Part shown: piece by piece, positions 8,744-18,272 of the stretch
How the letters are laid out: each line of letters starts with the position of its first letter
How positions within the stretch are numbered: position 1 is the stretch's first letter
DNA from: Marinomonas sp. SBI8L
GTDB lineage: Bacteria > Pseudomonadota > Gammaproteobacteria > Pseudomonadales > Marinomonadaceae
Length of the DNA: 64,000 bases
NCBI RefSeq assembly: GCF_001624705.1
Contig: NZ_JSEO01000008.1
Span: 62,001 to 126,000, forward strand
Reading direction: 5' to 3'
Position numbers and translations under genes: made by a program
Notes under the pieces: model-generated
The model's input: the letters and a program-made list of their open reading frames with translations, nothing else
What the model was told of the DNA's origin: nothing
Database searches by the model: none

Positions 8744-9748
8744 TTAGGAAACTTTTTTCGCATTATTAGCCATTTCAATGGCGTGGTTGATCGCAATTAT
8801 TAAACTGCCCTCGTTGGCTTCGCCTGTACCTGCAAGTTCAAGTGCTGTGCCGTGATCAACTGAGGTTCTTATAATAGGTAAACCAAGAGTGATGTTGACG
8901 GCATTGCCAAAGCCTTTGTATTTTAACACAGGTAAACCTTGATCGTGATACATAGCAAGAACACAGTCGCAGTTTTCTAAATTTTTCGGAGAAAAAAGTG
9001 TATCAGCAGGTAGTGGGCCAATTAGTGACATGCCTTTTGCGTTTAACGTCTTTAAAACAGGAATGATGGTATCTATTTCTTCCATACCAAGGTGGCCATC
9101 TTCTCCGGCATGGGGGTTTAAACCACAAACGAGAATTCTTGGTCGCTCAAGGCCAAAACGAGTAATTAAGTCTTGATTTAAGGCTTCAATTACTTGGGTC
9201 AGAGACTCTTTAGTAATAGCGTCACTGATATCTTTCAAGGGGAGGTGGGTTGTTGCCAGAGCGACTTTTAAGCCTTCTGTTGCCAACATCATAACAACTT
9301 GATCAGAATGGCATCTTTGTTGGAAGTATTCTGTATGGCCGCTAAAGTGATTGCCTGTATCGCATAATATGCCTTTATGCACAGGTGGCGTAACTATGGC
9401 GTCAAATTCATTGTTAAGGCAGCCATCAGCAGCAAGTTCTAAAGACTTAATAACAAATTCAGCGTTACTAACATCTAGTTTACCTGGCGTGACCTCGCAT
9501 GTCTGTGGGATGTTGATTACATCAAGTTGACCTGCTGAGTGAATCGGTACACTTTCACTGGATTGATGATTTTTTATCTTAACATCAATGCCTAACTGCT
9601 TTGCTCTTTGCTCCAGAATAGTTGAAGAGCTTAATACAAGAATTCTTGCGTTAAACGGCTGCTGTAGTGCTTTTAAAATGATATCTGGTGCAATACCTGC
9701 TGGCTCGCCACTGGTAATACAAATAGTTGGTACGGATGATGTATTCAC
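8744..9748 (-). CDS. pdxA: 4-hydroxythreonine-4-phosphate dehydrogenase PdxA
   Basis: NAD-dependent oxidation step of pyridoxal phosphate synthesis. The 334-residue protein has the ITSGEPAGIAPD start, GHTEYF, the metal-binding GLNPHAGEDGH motif and the AMYHDQGLPVLKYKGFG motif. The usual GIGP at the N terminus reads GIAP, a mild change. It lies between surA and rsmA, and a hairpin in the surA-pdxA gap may reduce its transcription relative to lptD-surA. Confidence 0.97.
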   Translation of the reverse strand: MNTSSVPTICITSGEPAGIAPDIILKALQQPFNARILVLSSSTILEQRAKQLGIDVKIKNHQSSESVPIHSAGQLDVINIPQTCEVTPGKLDVSNAEFVIKSLELAADGCLNNEFDAIVTPPVHKGILCDTGNHFSGHTEYFQQRCHSDQVVMMLATEGLKVALATTHLPLKDISDAITKESLTQVIEALNQDLITRFGLERPRILVCGLNPHAGEDGHLGMEEIDTIIPVLKTLNAKGMSLIGPLPADTLFSPKNLENCDCVLAMYHDQGLPVLKYKGFGNAVNITLGLPIIRTSVDHGTALELAGTGEANEGSLIIAINHAIEMANNAKKVS

Positions 9749-9803
9749 TGATCTACTACCTAAATTTATGTGCTGTCTAAATTAAAGAGCTAGCTAAATA
9801 AAG

Positions 9804-9826
9804 AGTGCCTACGAAGAGTAGGCACT
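9804..9826 (-). terminator. Hairpin in the surA-pdxA gap
   Basis: A 9-bp perfect stem (9804-9812 with 9818-9826) with a 5-base loop. Read on the minus strand it is followed by a T-rich stretch (CTTTATTT). It probably works as a partial terminator inside the lptD-surA-pdxA operon, since the downstream genes are otherwise tightly joined. Confidence 0.65.
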
Positions 9827-9859
9827 TGATTCGGGTATAACTAAATTGATCAGACCGAA

Positions 9860-11110
9860 TTAAGAGTCTGTCTTAATATCAATAAATGCTTTGCTCTTAA
9901 GTTCGTCAAGCCATTGGCTTAAAACTAAATCTTGTTTTTGAGCGATAAGAGCTTGTTTGGCATTCGCTTCTTTTATCTTATCACTAATATCTTGGCTACG
10001 ACGTCCCTCTACTTTAAGTACATGCCAGCCATATTGAGACTTAAATGGCTTACTGACACCGCCGACACTTGTTTCGTTCATGACGGCTTCAAATTCAGGT
10101 ACCATAGTGCCCTGTACTGTCCAGTCTAAATCTCCGCCTTTAAGAGCAGAACCCTTGTCTTCACTAAACTCTTTCGCAAGGCTTGCAAAGTCTTCACCTT
10201 TTAGAATACGCTGGTAAATAGCTTCCAGGGCTTCTTGTGTTTGCTTTTGGTTTCTAATGGCATTGGCTGAAAGCAAAATATGGCGAGCTTTAGTCTGCTG
10301 TTGAAGAGCTGTTTGTGATGACTTCTTATCAATTAACCATAATAAATGTTGCCCTGCGCTACTTTCAATTGGTCCGTAAAGTGGCCCTTTGCCGGAATTC
10401 AAAGATTTAATGAAAAGTAGTGGGAGTTGGTTCATTGGGCGCCAACCCAGATTACCACCCTCTAATGCAGCTTGGCCGCTTGAATGTGAAATAGCTTGAT
10501 CGGCGAAGTCTTGCTCTGTTTGTATTTTATTTTTGATCAGCATGACTTGTTCTAAACTTGTGCTTTCAGCTTTATCTCGAACCAGAATATGTCTTAAGTG
10601 AACTTGATCTTTGTTGTTAGATAGAGCTTCGTCAGAGTTTAAAAAATCATTGATTTCTTGTTCACTGATAATGATGCGTTGGCGAATAACTTGGCTTTTC
10701 ACCTTGCCTAATAAAATCTCATTTTTAATCTGGTTTCTATAAATTGTATAGTCAATATCTTGCTGTGCTAAAGATCGCTTTAAACCATTGAGGTCTAGCT
10801 TCATTTTTGCTGCCACATTTAAGATGGCTTGGTTGACTTCTTGATCACTAATACGAATGCCAAGTCGATTAGCATAGTTGGCTTGCAATGTTTCATTGAT
10901 CATCTGAGAGAGTATTTGGCGACGGATATTATCTGTCATTTGCCCATTTGGTACTCTGTCTTTAATGATGTTGAAGCGAGTTGAAATATCGCTTTCTAAA
11001 ATGGCTTTAGAATCCACAATGGCTGAAATACCATCAATTTTTGTTGCTGCAAAACTGAAACTGCTTGCCATGACTAGGCTAGTGCAAATTAAAGTAACTA
11101 GTTTGTTCAT
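9860..11110 (-). CDS. surA: Periplasmic chaperone/peptidyl-prolyl isomerase SurA
   Basis: Escorts outer-membrane beta-barrel proteins, including LptD, through the periplasm to the BAM complex. The 416-residue protein starts with a signal peptide (about residues 1-21, ending in SFA-A). The N-terminal chaperone domain and two parvulin-type rotamase domains follow (near 165-270 and 275-375, the second with ARHILLS and GWHVLKV). Its start codon overlaps the lptD stop by one base, so the client LptD and its chaperone are co-expressed. Confidence 0.97.
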   Translation of the reverse strand: MNKLVTLICTSLVMASSFSFAATKIDGISAIVDSKAILESDISTRFNIIKDRVPNGQMTDNIRRQILSQMINETLQANYANRLGIRISDQEVNQAILNVAAKMKLDLNGLKRSLAQQDIDYTIYRNQIKNEILLGKVKSQVIRQRIIISEQEINDFLNSDEALSNNKDQVHLRHILVRDKAESTSLEQVMLIKNKIQTEQDFADQAISHSSGQAALEGGNLGWRPMNQLPLLFIKSLNSGKGPLYGPIESSAGQHLLWLIDKKSSQTALQQQTKARHILLSANAIRNQKQTQEALEAIYQRILKGEDFASLAKEFSEDKGSALKGGDLDWTVQGTMVPEFEAVMNETSVGGVSKPFKSQYGWHVLKVEGRRSQDISDKIKEANAKQALIAQKQDLVLSQWLDELKSKAFIDIKTDS

Positions 11111-13386
11111 TATTCGTATCCAACTTTTCCTGAGTTCCAGTATGTATCGCCTATGCTGCTAACACCATTGTCTTGGCCAATGGTGCTTAAGCTGCGTAAA
11201 ATAAATTTAAGGTAGATTCCTTTTTGAAATACCTCATCATCATCGCGCCAATGTTGATAACTTAATTGCGCTTTTACACAGCAATTTTCATATCCAACAG
11301 CCGCTGTTCTTTTGCTTCTAATGCGATCAATGTAGTCATAGTCTTCCTGGTACATGAAGGTCCAGTTTTGATTAAGAGGTACTATGGTACCAAAGGTGCT
11401 TTGCTTGGTATCTGTCACTCTTGTATCTTCATCTATGCTATATAGATAACTTGCATTTAGCCTGATGCCGTTATTTGGAGCAAAGCTGGTAGATATTTTA
11501 CCAAGTTCTAAATCGTCATCTGAGGTGTCATAATTAAGAGCTAAGGAAGCATGAAAAAGTTCACTATGCTTATAGCTAATTTCACTCAAAAGCGGACTCT
11601 CTTTAGATCTATCTGTGCTAATTTCATAGCTATCGTCAGAGTCGTTACTTGGAACACCAGGGTTGATGTCGATTTTTCTATCAGACAGATAAAAAATTTG
11701 ACCTAATTTGAAGGCCCAACGCTCATTGTTATTTGGGTCATATAAACGACTTTCAACACCTAAAGTGACTTGTTCTGTATCACCAATCCAATCATTGCCA
11801 CTAAATCGAGTGTGACTAAAAGCTTGTGAATAGGTCAGAGACTTCTCGCTCGTATCAAAATAAGGGATATCACTTTGATCTTTAAACGGCGAGTTCAGGT
11901 AGCTGACTTTAGGTTCGAGTGTTTGTCGCCAAGCTTGTGAGTTTATGTTTAAAGTTCTTTCAAACTCGATACTTGAATCCAGGTAGTAGCTAACGTGATT
12001 TATGCTTGCGTTATAGTTTGAGTTATTTGTATAACTATGAAGATCGTACTCTCTGTACTGATGCAATATGCCTGGCGTGATAGAACCCCAACTATTTGCT
12101 ATATCAAAGTTGATGTCTTGGTTTACCACTGTACGGCTACCGTCTGTTACTTCTTCGTCAGGGTCTTCAAAGTTTGTTAATTGAAGCTCTGGACGATAAT
12201 TTAGCCAATTATTGTAATAAAAGTAAGATGCATCGAACCTAGGGTTCCATTCAAACGGGCTATCGTTTGTGCTAAGTGGTGTTTGGTAGCGTTTTATTGC
12301 TGCTGAAGAGGATAGATTGCCTTCTTGATAGTTAAAGGTGAGACTTCGCTCGTAACTATCTTCTTCTTTTAAGCTAATTGAATTAACTTCAGGGACTTTA
12401 TTGGCCGTTGGATTATCTTCAAACAATGCATGAGCACTAATGTTTTCTGTAATTGTTTGCTTAGATTCTAACTTTCTGAGTGTTTGTTGCTTCTCTGTAT
12501 CATGGTAAAAGCTCGATTCTTCAAAAGTAGTTAGCCCTCTTTCATTTAAGTATCTCATTTCAAAATCATAGCCAATACCTTGATGCTCAACGAAGTTTGG
12601 TGTGATCGTCGCATCAAGTTGTGGTGCAAGGTTGAGATAAAAGGGGGTTGATAGGCTGACACCGTCATCGCTTGAGTAACCAAATGAAGGAAATAGAAAG
12701 CCTGTTTTGCGGCGTTGATCTAATGGAAAAGAAATCCAAGGGAAGTAAAAAACAGGGAAGCCTGCCACTCTAATTTGAATGTGTTTTGCGGTGCCAAAGC
12801 CTATGTTTGGGTCTAAGACAATTGAGCTGCCGTACATCTGCCAGCCGCCAGAGCCGGGTTCACAAGTTGTATAGAAGCCTTCTTCAATGAAAACAACCCC
12901 GTTTTTTGCTTTGCCAATGGACCCTGCTTCGCCTCTTATACCTGTATCATGGAAGACAAATTGAGCGTCTTCAAAGAGAACTTCACTGCCTTCTTCAGAA
13001 TTACTTACTTCAGCGTTAGAGGCTTTAATTAGTTGTCCTTGTCTACGACTGACGACATTGCCTGAAAGTTGAAGATGTTTATCTAATTCACCATTAATTT
13101 CATCTGCAGCGAAAGACTGAGTTGGTTGGAGAATTTCAGCGCCACCTTGAAGTCGCATCTTGCCTTCATTGGTGCGAACAATGACATCAGCTAAAACTCG
13201 GGTATTTGGATCTGTGCTGGTTTGCCATTGGTCTAGATAAGCGCCTTGGCAGAACTGCCTAACCGAAGACAGCTGCTCTTGGGTCAAAGCTTCTTTCGGA
13301 TACCAGTCTAATTCTGCAGCAGAAACAGTGGAAATAAAGAAAATACTGTGTAAAAAAATGAACTTGATACGAATCTTGTTGGTCAT
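11110..13386 (-). CDS. lptD: LPS-assembly outer membrane protein LptD
   Basis: The beta-barrel of the LptDE translocon that inserts lipopolysaccharide into the outer leaflet. I place the start at the ATG at 13386, because MTNKIRIKFIFLHSIFFIS begins a clear signal peptide ending near AAE. This gives 758 residues, close to the E. coli length. An upstream in-frame extension of 43 codons to 13515 has no signal character. The periplasmic OstA-type jellyroll and the large C-terminal barrel are both present. The divergent neighbour is djlA, as in many gammaproteobacteria. Confidence 0.96.
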   Translation of the reverse strand: MTNKIRIKFIFLHSIFFISTVSAAELDWYPKEALTQEQLSSVRQFCQGAYLDQWQTSTDPNTRVLADVIVRTNEGKMRLQGGAEILQPTQSFAADEINGELDKHLQLSGNVVSRRQGQLIKASNAEVSNSEEGSEVLFEDAQFVFHDTGIRGEAGSIGKAKNGVVFIEEGFYTTCEPGSGGWQMYGSSIVLDPNIGFGTAKHIQIRVAGFPVFYFPWISFPLDQRRKTGFLFPSFGYSSDDGVSLSTPFYLNLAPQLDATITPNFVEHQGIGYDFEMRYLNERGLTTFEESSFYHDTEKQQTLRKLESKQTITENISAHALFEDNPTANKVPEVNSISLKEEDSYERSLTFNYQEGNLSSSAAIKRYQTPLSTNDSPFEWNPRFDASYFYYNNWLNYRPELQLTNFEDPDEEVTDGSRTVVNQDINFDIANSWGSITPGILHQYREYDLHSYTNNSNYNASINHVSYYLDSSIEFERTLNINSQAWRQTLEPKVSYLNSPFKDQSDIPYFDTSEKSLTYSQAFSHTRFSGNDWIGDTEQVTLGVESRLYDPNNNERWAFKLGQIFYLSDRKIDINPGVPSNDSDDSYEISTDRSKESPLLSEISYKHSELFHASLALNYDTSDDDLELGKISTSFAPNNGIRLNASYLYSIDEDTRVTDTKQSTFGTIVPLNQNWTFMYQEDYDYIDRIRSKRTAAVGYENCCVKAQLSYQHWRDDDEVFQKGIYLKFILRSLSTIGQDNGVSSIGDTYWNSGKVGYE

Positions 13387-13515
13387 GCGATGTATACTGG
13401 TTGCTTTAAACAAATTGTGCATAGCAAGGTAGAAATCCCTGTTAGGGTAATAAGTTGGGCTAGATGATAATCTAACCTGTGCTATTTGGGCTACTGATTC
13501 TGGAGAAAAGTTCAC

Positions 13516-14313
13516 ATGTGGAAGCTGGTTGCGGCTGTTTTGGGTTATTTGCTAATGGGCCCATTGGGTATTTTGCTCGGTTTGGTTGTTGGTCACATTA
13601 TTGATGCTGGGAAGGCGAACTTAGCCGGCCTCAATATTAAGCGTGGATCAGTACGTCAACAACAAGCTGCTTTCTTTCAAACCTTGTTCCTTTTGATGGG
13701 GCGTTTGGCAAAAGCGGATGGTGTTGTATCAACCGAAGAAATTAAACTTGCCTCAGATGTTATGGATCGAATGGGGCTTAAAGGTGATGCAAAAAAACAA
13801 GCAATAGAGCTTTTTAACCAAGGTAAAGCGGCTTCTTTTGATTTGGTTGAAGTCTTGGCTAATTTTCAAAGTGTGGTTGGTGAAAGAAGTATTCTTACTC
13901 GTACTTTAATTGAAATTTTATTGGTATCAGCCTACGCCGATGGTGATTTCAGTCTGCAAGAAAAGTCTTTAGTTTCACAAGTGTGTGCTCATTTGGGAAT
14001 CAGTGTTGCGGAATTTGAACAGCTGCATTTACAAATTAAGCAACAGGCTCAATTTAGGCAAAATGGTGGCGCGGCTAATCACTTAAATGATAAAGAAATG
14101 TTGCAAGCTGCCTATGATGCAATCGGTGTTAATGCGACTATGACAGATGCAGAGATCAAAAAAGCTTACCGTAAGCTGATGAGTCAAAACCACCCTGATA
14201 AGATGATGGCGAAAGGGTTACCAGAAGAAATGGTATTAATCGCCAAAGAGCGGACGCAAGAAATTCAATCCGCTTATGACCTGATTAAGAAAACGCGTAA
14301 AGCCTCTGCTTAA
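13516..14313 (+). CDS. djlA: Membrane-anchored DnaJ-like co-chaperone DjlA
   Basis: A type III J-protein that stimulates DnaK at the inner membrane. The 265-residue protein has one N-terminal glycine-patterned membrane helix (about residues 5-27), a TerB-like acidic helical domain (about 55-175), and a C-terminal J domain. That domain has the intact NHPDKMM motif needed to activate DnaK. Divergence from lptD is the conserved neighbourhood. The end overlaps the convergent DUF3530 gene by 4 bases. Confidence 0.96.
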   Translation: MWKLVAAVLGYLLMGPLGILLGLVVGHIIDAGKANLAGLNIKRGSVRQQQAAFFQTLFLLMGRLAKADGVVSTEEIKLASDVMDRMGLKGDAKKQAIELFNQGKAASFDLVEVLANFQSVVGERSILTRTLIEILLVSAYADGDFSLQEKSLVSQVCAHLGISVAEFEQLHLQIKQQAQFRQNGGAANHLNDKEMLQAAYDAIGVNATMTDAEIKKAYRKLMSQNHPDKMMAKGLPEEMVLIAKERTQEIQSAYDLIKKTRKASA

Positions 14314-15290
14314 GGTGATTGATAAAACAGTGATTTACTGAACTCAGGGAGCGTTTTTAATTGTTCCCTTTGCTGAGTGTTCTGTTTTAAAAAGCCTCTA
14401 ATACGTTGTACTAGCTGTTTTTGGTCGATCGAAAACTGACTGTTACTGGTTACTTTGATTTGCGTATAGTTAGGTGTTTGACTTTCTCTTTGTAGCATAG
14501 CGATACGGCGAGCTTGAGCATAGTGTTTATCAAATTGGTTTGGGCGGATGTAATAGTCAAGGACAGGTTGTGCGCTTCCCTTTAGTAGCTCGGCAAAAGG
14601 GAAGTAAGCTAGCTGATTTGGCACGCTCGCGGAAATTAAAATAAGAGCGCCTGTATTTAGTTGCTTGCTAGCACTGTATTTAAGTGCGTAGGTCGCACTT
14701 GTACCGTAGCCTAATAAACTAATATTAGAAATTCCTTTCTCATTCGCAAAATCAATGCTGGCATCTATTCGGCCAAAAACCACTTCTTCGTGTGTTAAGA
14801 GGGTCTTGTCCTCTGTTTGTTCACTTTCTTCTTTGGGAGTAAAACTAAGAGCTTCTTTTTTTAGGCTATCCGGCACCTCAATAGATATTGTGCACCAGCT
14901 GCTTTTAGTAAGTTCTGATCTAACTGGACTGATGACATTCGGCCAATCAGGGTGTTCATTGTTACCATGAAGCAAAATGATGCATCCCTGAGGATCGTTG
15001 GTTTGTGCAGCCTTATGCAAGGCTAAAAATGGGTCACCTTGAAAGCTTAAATTTTCTATCTCATTAGCGGCATTCATTTCGAGTTGGCGGGTTAATGCTT
15101 CTATACGTTTTACTTGCGATGGTGTGAAGCTTCTTTCCTGAAGTGGTTTGCTGGCAGTTTTATTATCTGTCTCGATTGCGTCTTCATTAGTCTGTGTTTC
15201 ATCACCTGTCGCCTCATCCGCTGCGAATGCAGAAAAAGAGAAGAGAAATAGAAGAAGGATGAATCCCTTTATCTTATTTTTATGTCTCAT
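14310..15290 (-). CDS. DUF3530 family alpha/beta-hydrolase-like protein, exported
   Basis: A 326-residue protein with a signal peptide (MRHKNKIKGFILLLFLFSFS, cut near AFA-A), an acidic linker, and an alpha/beta-hydrolase-type fold with an ILLHGNNEHPDWP oxyanion-region motif. The expected nucleophile elbow reads LLGYGTSA, so the usual GxSxG serine is not obvious and catalysis is uncertain. Family function is unknown. It is convergent with djlA (4-bp overlap, no terminator seen) and divergent from rpe. Confidence 0.8.
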   Translation of the reverse strand: MRHKNKIKGFILLLFLFSFSAFAADEATGDETQTNEDAIETDNKTASKPLQERSFTPSQVKRIEALTRQLEMNAANEIENLSFQGDPFLALHKAAQTNDPQGCIILLHGNNEHPDWPNVISPVRSELTKSSWCTISIEVPDSLKKEALSFTPKEESEQTEDKTLLTHEEVVFGRIDASIDFANEKGISNISLLGYGTSATYALKYSASKQLNTGALILISASVPNQLAYFPFAELLKGSAQPVLDYYIRPNQFDKHYAQARRIAMLQRESQTPNYTQIKVTSNSQFSIDQKQLVQRIRGFLKQNTQQREQLKTLPEFSKSLFYQSP

Positions 15291-15349
15291 AAATACTTAT
15301 CTTTCAAGCCTTGTTAGAATAAGCCAAATTTTACTCTGGAATTAGCGAT

Positions 15350-16024
15350 ATGAATGATTTTGTAATAGCTCCATCAATTCTTGCTGCCGACTTTGCGCGT
15401 TTAGGTGAAGAGGTCGACTCTGTTCTTAATGCTGGTGCAGATATTATTCACTTTGATGTAATGGATAATCATTATGTGCCTAATCTAACGATAGGGCCAA
15501 TGGTATGTAAAGCTTTGCGTGATTATGGCGTTACGGCTGAAATTGATGTGCACCTTATGGTTAAACCTGTTGATAGTATGATAGAGGACTTCCTAAAAGC
15601 GGGAGCTAGTTATATTACTTTTCACCCAGAGGCAACTGAGCATATTGATCGTTCATTGCAAATGATTAAAGAGGCTGGCTGTAAAGCTGGCTTAGTATTT
15701 AATCCTGCTACGCCTTTACATCATATGAAACATGTTATGGATAAATTGGATATGGTTATGTTGATGTCTGTTAACCCAGGATTTGGTGGCCAAAAGTTTA
15801 TTCCTGCAACTTTAGACAAACTGAGAGAGGCGAGAGCCTTGATTGATGCTAGTGGCTACAATATTCGTCTTGAAGTTGACGGTGGTGTTAGTGAAAAAAA
15901 TATCGCTGAAATAGCTGCTGCAGGGGCTGATACCTTTGTTGCAGGCTCGGCAATTTTTGGTAAGCAAGACTATAAAGCTGCGATTGATGCAATGCGATCA
16001 GAGTTGGCGAAAGTGGAGCGCTAA
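15350..16024 (+). CDS. rpe: Ribulose-phosphate 3-epimerase
   Basis: Interconverts ribulose 5-phosphate and xylulose 5-phosphate in the pentose phosphate pathway. The 224-residue TIM barrel has [15 protein letters not shown], the metal-binding [12 protein letters not shown] and HLMV, the [12 protein letters not shown] loop and EVDGGV near the end. Full length. It overlaps gph by one base, the classical rpe-gph pair. Confidence 0.97.
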   Translation: MNDFVIAPSILAADFARLGEEVDSVLNAGADIIHFDVMDNHYVPNLTIGPMVCKALRDYGVTAEIDVHLMVKPVDSMIEDFLKAGASYITFHPEATEHIDRSLQMIKEAGCKAGLVFNPATPLHHMKHVMDKLDMVMLMSVNPGFGGQKFIPATLDKLREARALIDASGYNIRLEVDGGVSEKNIAEIAAAGADTFVAGSAIFGKQDYKAAIDAMRSELAKVER

Positions 16025-16704
16025 TGAGAACTCCTAAGCATTTTAAAAAATGGTTCGAAGCTTGGCCTCAGTTAGTGTGCTTTGATTTAGATGGTACCTT
16101 GGTTGATAGTGTGCCTGATATTGCTTTAGCGGTGGACAGCTTTCTTGTTGAGCAAGGTCAGGCGCCGGTAGGTGAAGATCAGGTGCGTCAATGGGTAGGG
16201 CAAGGTGCTGCGAGTCTTGTAAAAAAAGCAATGTCAGATGCGGGTCTTGATGACGCACTTTATGAAGATTGCTACCGTAGTTTTTTACTTGCTTATAAAA
16301 GTAACTTGACGCAAAAAACACGTTTGTATGCAAATGTTCTGGACTTACTGAAAGCATTAAAAGCGAATCATGTGCCTATGGCTTTGATTACTAATAAGCC
16401 AAGTGCGTTTGTTAAGCCAATACTTGATCACTTTGAGATCAGTGACTATTTTTCTTGGATCTTAGGCGCGGACACTTTGGAAGAGAAGAAGCCTTCTCCT
16501 TTACCTTTGTTGTTCTGTGCTGAAGCTATTGAAGCACAGAAGGATCAATGTGTCATGATAGGAGATTCTCAGACAGACAGTCGAGCGGCTATTTCGGCAG
16601 GTTTTAAAAATGTTTTGGTGACTTATGGTTATCATCAGAATGTTGATTTGAAATCTTTAGAAGCGGATTTACTCATAGATGATCTAGTTGAGTTGCTTCT
16701 TTAA
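16024..16704 (+). CDS. gph: Phosphoglycolate phosphatase (HAD family)
   Basis: Dephosphorylates 2-phosphoglycolate, a product of DNA repair and oxygenase side reactions. The 226-residue HAD hydrolase has motif I FDLDGTLVDSV near residue 20, motif II ITNKP, and motif III/IV KPSPLPL with MIGDSQTDSRAA. It follows rpe with a one-base overlap. The gene that often comes next in gammaproteobacteria (trpE or trpS) is not there; a terminator and a convergent MscS gene follow instead. Confidence 0.95.
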   Translation: MRTPKHFKKWFEAWPQLVCFDLDGTLVDSVPDIALAVDSFLVEQGQAPVGEDQVRQWVGQGAASLVKKAMSDAGLDDALYEDCYRSFLLAYKSNLTQKTRLYANVLDLLKALKANHVPMALITNKPSAFVKPILDHFEISDYFSWILGADTLEEKKPSPLPLLFCAEAIEAQKDQCVMIGDSQTDSRAAISAGFKNVLVTYGYHQNVDLKSLEADLLIDDLVELLL

Positions 16705-16726
16705 AGTAAGTGTTTTGTCATTATAA

Positions 16727-16757
16727 GGCCGCCAAATTTTGTTTGGCGGCTTTTTTT
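16727..16757 (+). terminator. Terminator of rpe-gph
   Basis: A 9-bp GC-rich stem (16728-16736 with 16742-16750) with a 5-base loop, followed by seven T residues at 16751-16757. It is a canonical intrinsic terminator on the plus strand and overlaps the stop of the convergent MscS-family gene. Confidence 0.92.
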
Positions 16758-17853
16758 ATGGCTCTGGTTGAATGTTTTGCTCTGTTTGGATTTTTAACGT
16801 TTGAGTAGGGAAAGCCAGCTCTGCGTTATGGTGAGCAATGATGTCGATAATTTTGAGTAAAATGTCTTGTTTTACTTCATGAAAACGAATCCAGTTTGTC
16901 GTTTTAGTAAATGTGTAGACGAAAAAGTCTAAGGATGAAGGGCCAAATTCATTGAAATTAACTATCATTGTTTGGCTGCTATCTATGTCTTGGTGCGTTT
17001 TAAGCATGGCTTTAATATCATCCATTATGCTTGCTAAAGCATCAACATCATCGTATCGAATACCTATTTTTTCATAGATTCTACGGTGTGACATACGAGA
17101 AGGGTTTTCCACAGAAATAAGTGAAAAAGTTGCATTTGGTACATATAAAGGGCGTTTGTCAAACGTTCTTATGCGAGTTTGACGCCAGCCTATGTGTTCT
17201 ACAGTTCCTTCGATTTCTTTGTCAGGAGATCTAACCCAATCACCTACTGAAAAAGGGCGATCGAGGTAAATCATCAAACCACCAAAAAAGTTTGCAAGTA
17301 AATCTTTTGCGGCAAAACCTACCGCAATACCACCGATACCACCAAAGGCCAATATCCCTGAAATACTAACCCCTATGGTTTGTAAGACTACGAGTGCTGA
17401 GATAATAAGTAGGCTTGCTTTAATGAGCTTACCAACGGCAGATACCGTCGTTAAATCCATCGGGTGTTTCATTTTTACTGGGGAAATGAGTATTTGTTCA
17501 CAGCGTTTTACTAAACGTGAAATAAACCATGTAATGAGAGCGATAAGGCCTATTTTACGAAGTGCATCTATGCTGGTTTGAGAGAATGCGCCTGTTTCAT
17601 TGTTTGAGGTTTGAGAAATGATTAATAACCCTAGGCCCCAAATAAAGTACTTAATAGGTTGTCTTGCGGCTATTAGAAGTGCTTTGTCCCAAGGGTTTTT
17701 GGTAACTTTTAGTTGTAACAGTATGCGAGAAATGAGCTTGGAAATAATGAGATGAATAAAAAGGGTTATGAATAATATAAACGCAATTTTAACTAGCCAA
17801 TGCATTTGAGACTGTCCAAGCCCCACATAGTTAATAAAGGTATCCCAATTCAT
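16756..17853 (-). CDS. MscS-family mechanosensitive ion channel
   Basis: A 365-residue small-conductance mechanosensitive channel homologue, expected to gate under membrane tension during osmotic downshock. Four or five membrane helices occupy roughly residues 15-190. The pore helix carries the Gly/Ala pattern GIGGIAVGFAAKDLLANFF, and the MscS beta domain follows with DWVRSPDKEIEGTVEHIGWRQT. The N-terminal membrane part is longer than in the E. coli MscS core, closer to the YnaI/YbdG type. It is not clearly linked to its neighbours. Confidence 0.9.
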   Translation of the reverse strand: MNWDTFINYVGLGQSQMHWLVKIAFILFITLFIHLIISKLISRILLQLKVTKNPWDKALLIAARQPIKYFIWGLGLLIISQTSNNETGAFSQTSIDALRKIGLIALITWFISRLVKRCEQILISPVKMKHPMDLTTVSAVGKLIKASLLIISALVVLQTIGVSISGILAFGGIGGIAVGFAAKDLLANFFGGLMIYLDRPFSVGDWVRSPDKEIEGTVEHIGWRQTRIRTFDKRPLYVPNATFSLISVENPSRMSHRRIYEKIGIRYDDVDALASIMDDIKAMLKTHQDIDSSQTMIVNFNEFGPSSLDFFVYTFTKTTNWIRFHEVKQDILLKIIDIIAHHNAELAFPTQTLKIQTEQNIQPEP

Positions 17854-18272
17854 TGTGTCTTTCTCGTCTTATGCTTAGGTAAAGTGTGCGCGAATATTTC
17901 TTAATAGTGTGAATGTTGAGTAAGTGACATGTCATTTTAATTGGTTTTAAGGAATAAATATCTAAATTCTCATTTTCTGCAAATAAATGTCTTCTAATTA
18001 GTATTATGTGAAATATACCTGCTTAATGTCACGTTTTTTTAAGAAACTATGATTAAATAGCTCTTTTACGAATTTTTTTTTGAATTACACGCTTTCTACA
18101 CAATGATTCAATAAGATAAAAAGTATCTAATTAATCCAATTTTAATATAAGTAATTGGTTTGAATATCGGTATTTTTTGTTTTATGTGTGCTCGATAGAT
18201 TGATCTATCCTTGATAAGAGACGAAATTGCTAGTGGGTTTGTTTATCGATTATGCATGGAAATAATTGAATA
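17854..18272. other. AT-rich intergenic region upstream of the sensor/T6SS operon
   Basis: 419 bp with no convincing gene, very AT-rich, between the divergent MscS gene and the first sensor gene. It presumably contains promoters in both directions. It holds two perfect palindromes: TGACATGTCA at 17925-17934 and a 6-4-6 inverted repeat at 18194-18209. No convincing sigma-54 (-24/-12) element was found by eye. Confidence 0.4.
18194..18209. promoter_or_regulatory. Inverted repeat GATAGA-N4-TCTATC, possible operator
   Basis: A perfect 6-bp inverted repeat with a 4-base spacer, about 64 bases upstream of the first gene of the sensor/T6SS operon. Size and place fit a dimeric regulator site. No sequence match to a named regulator is claimed. 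Confidence 0.3.

Noticed and set aside
13387-13515. 43-codon N-terminal extension of lptD
   Set aside because: It precedes the signal peptide and has no signal or conserved character; the internal ATG at 13386 fits the family.
17854-18272. Possible sigma-54 promoter for the T6SS-linked operon
   Set aside because: No GG-N10-GC element with flanking consensus was found.
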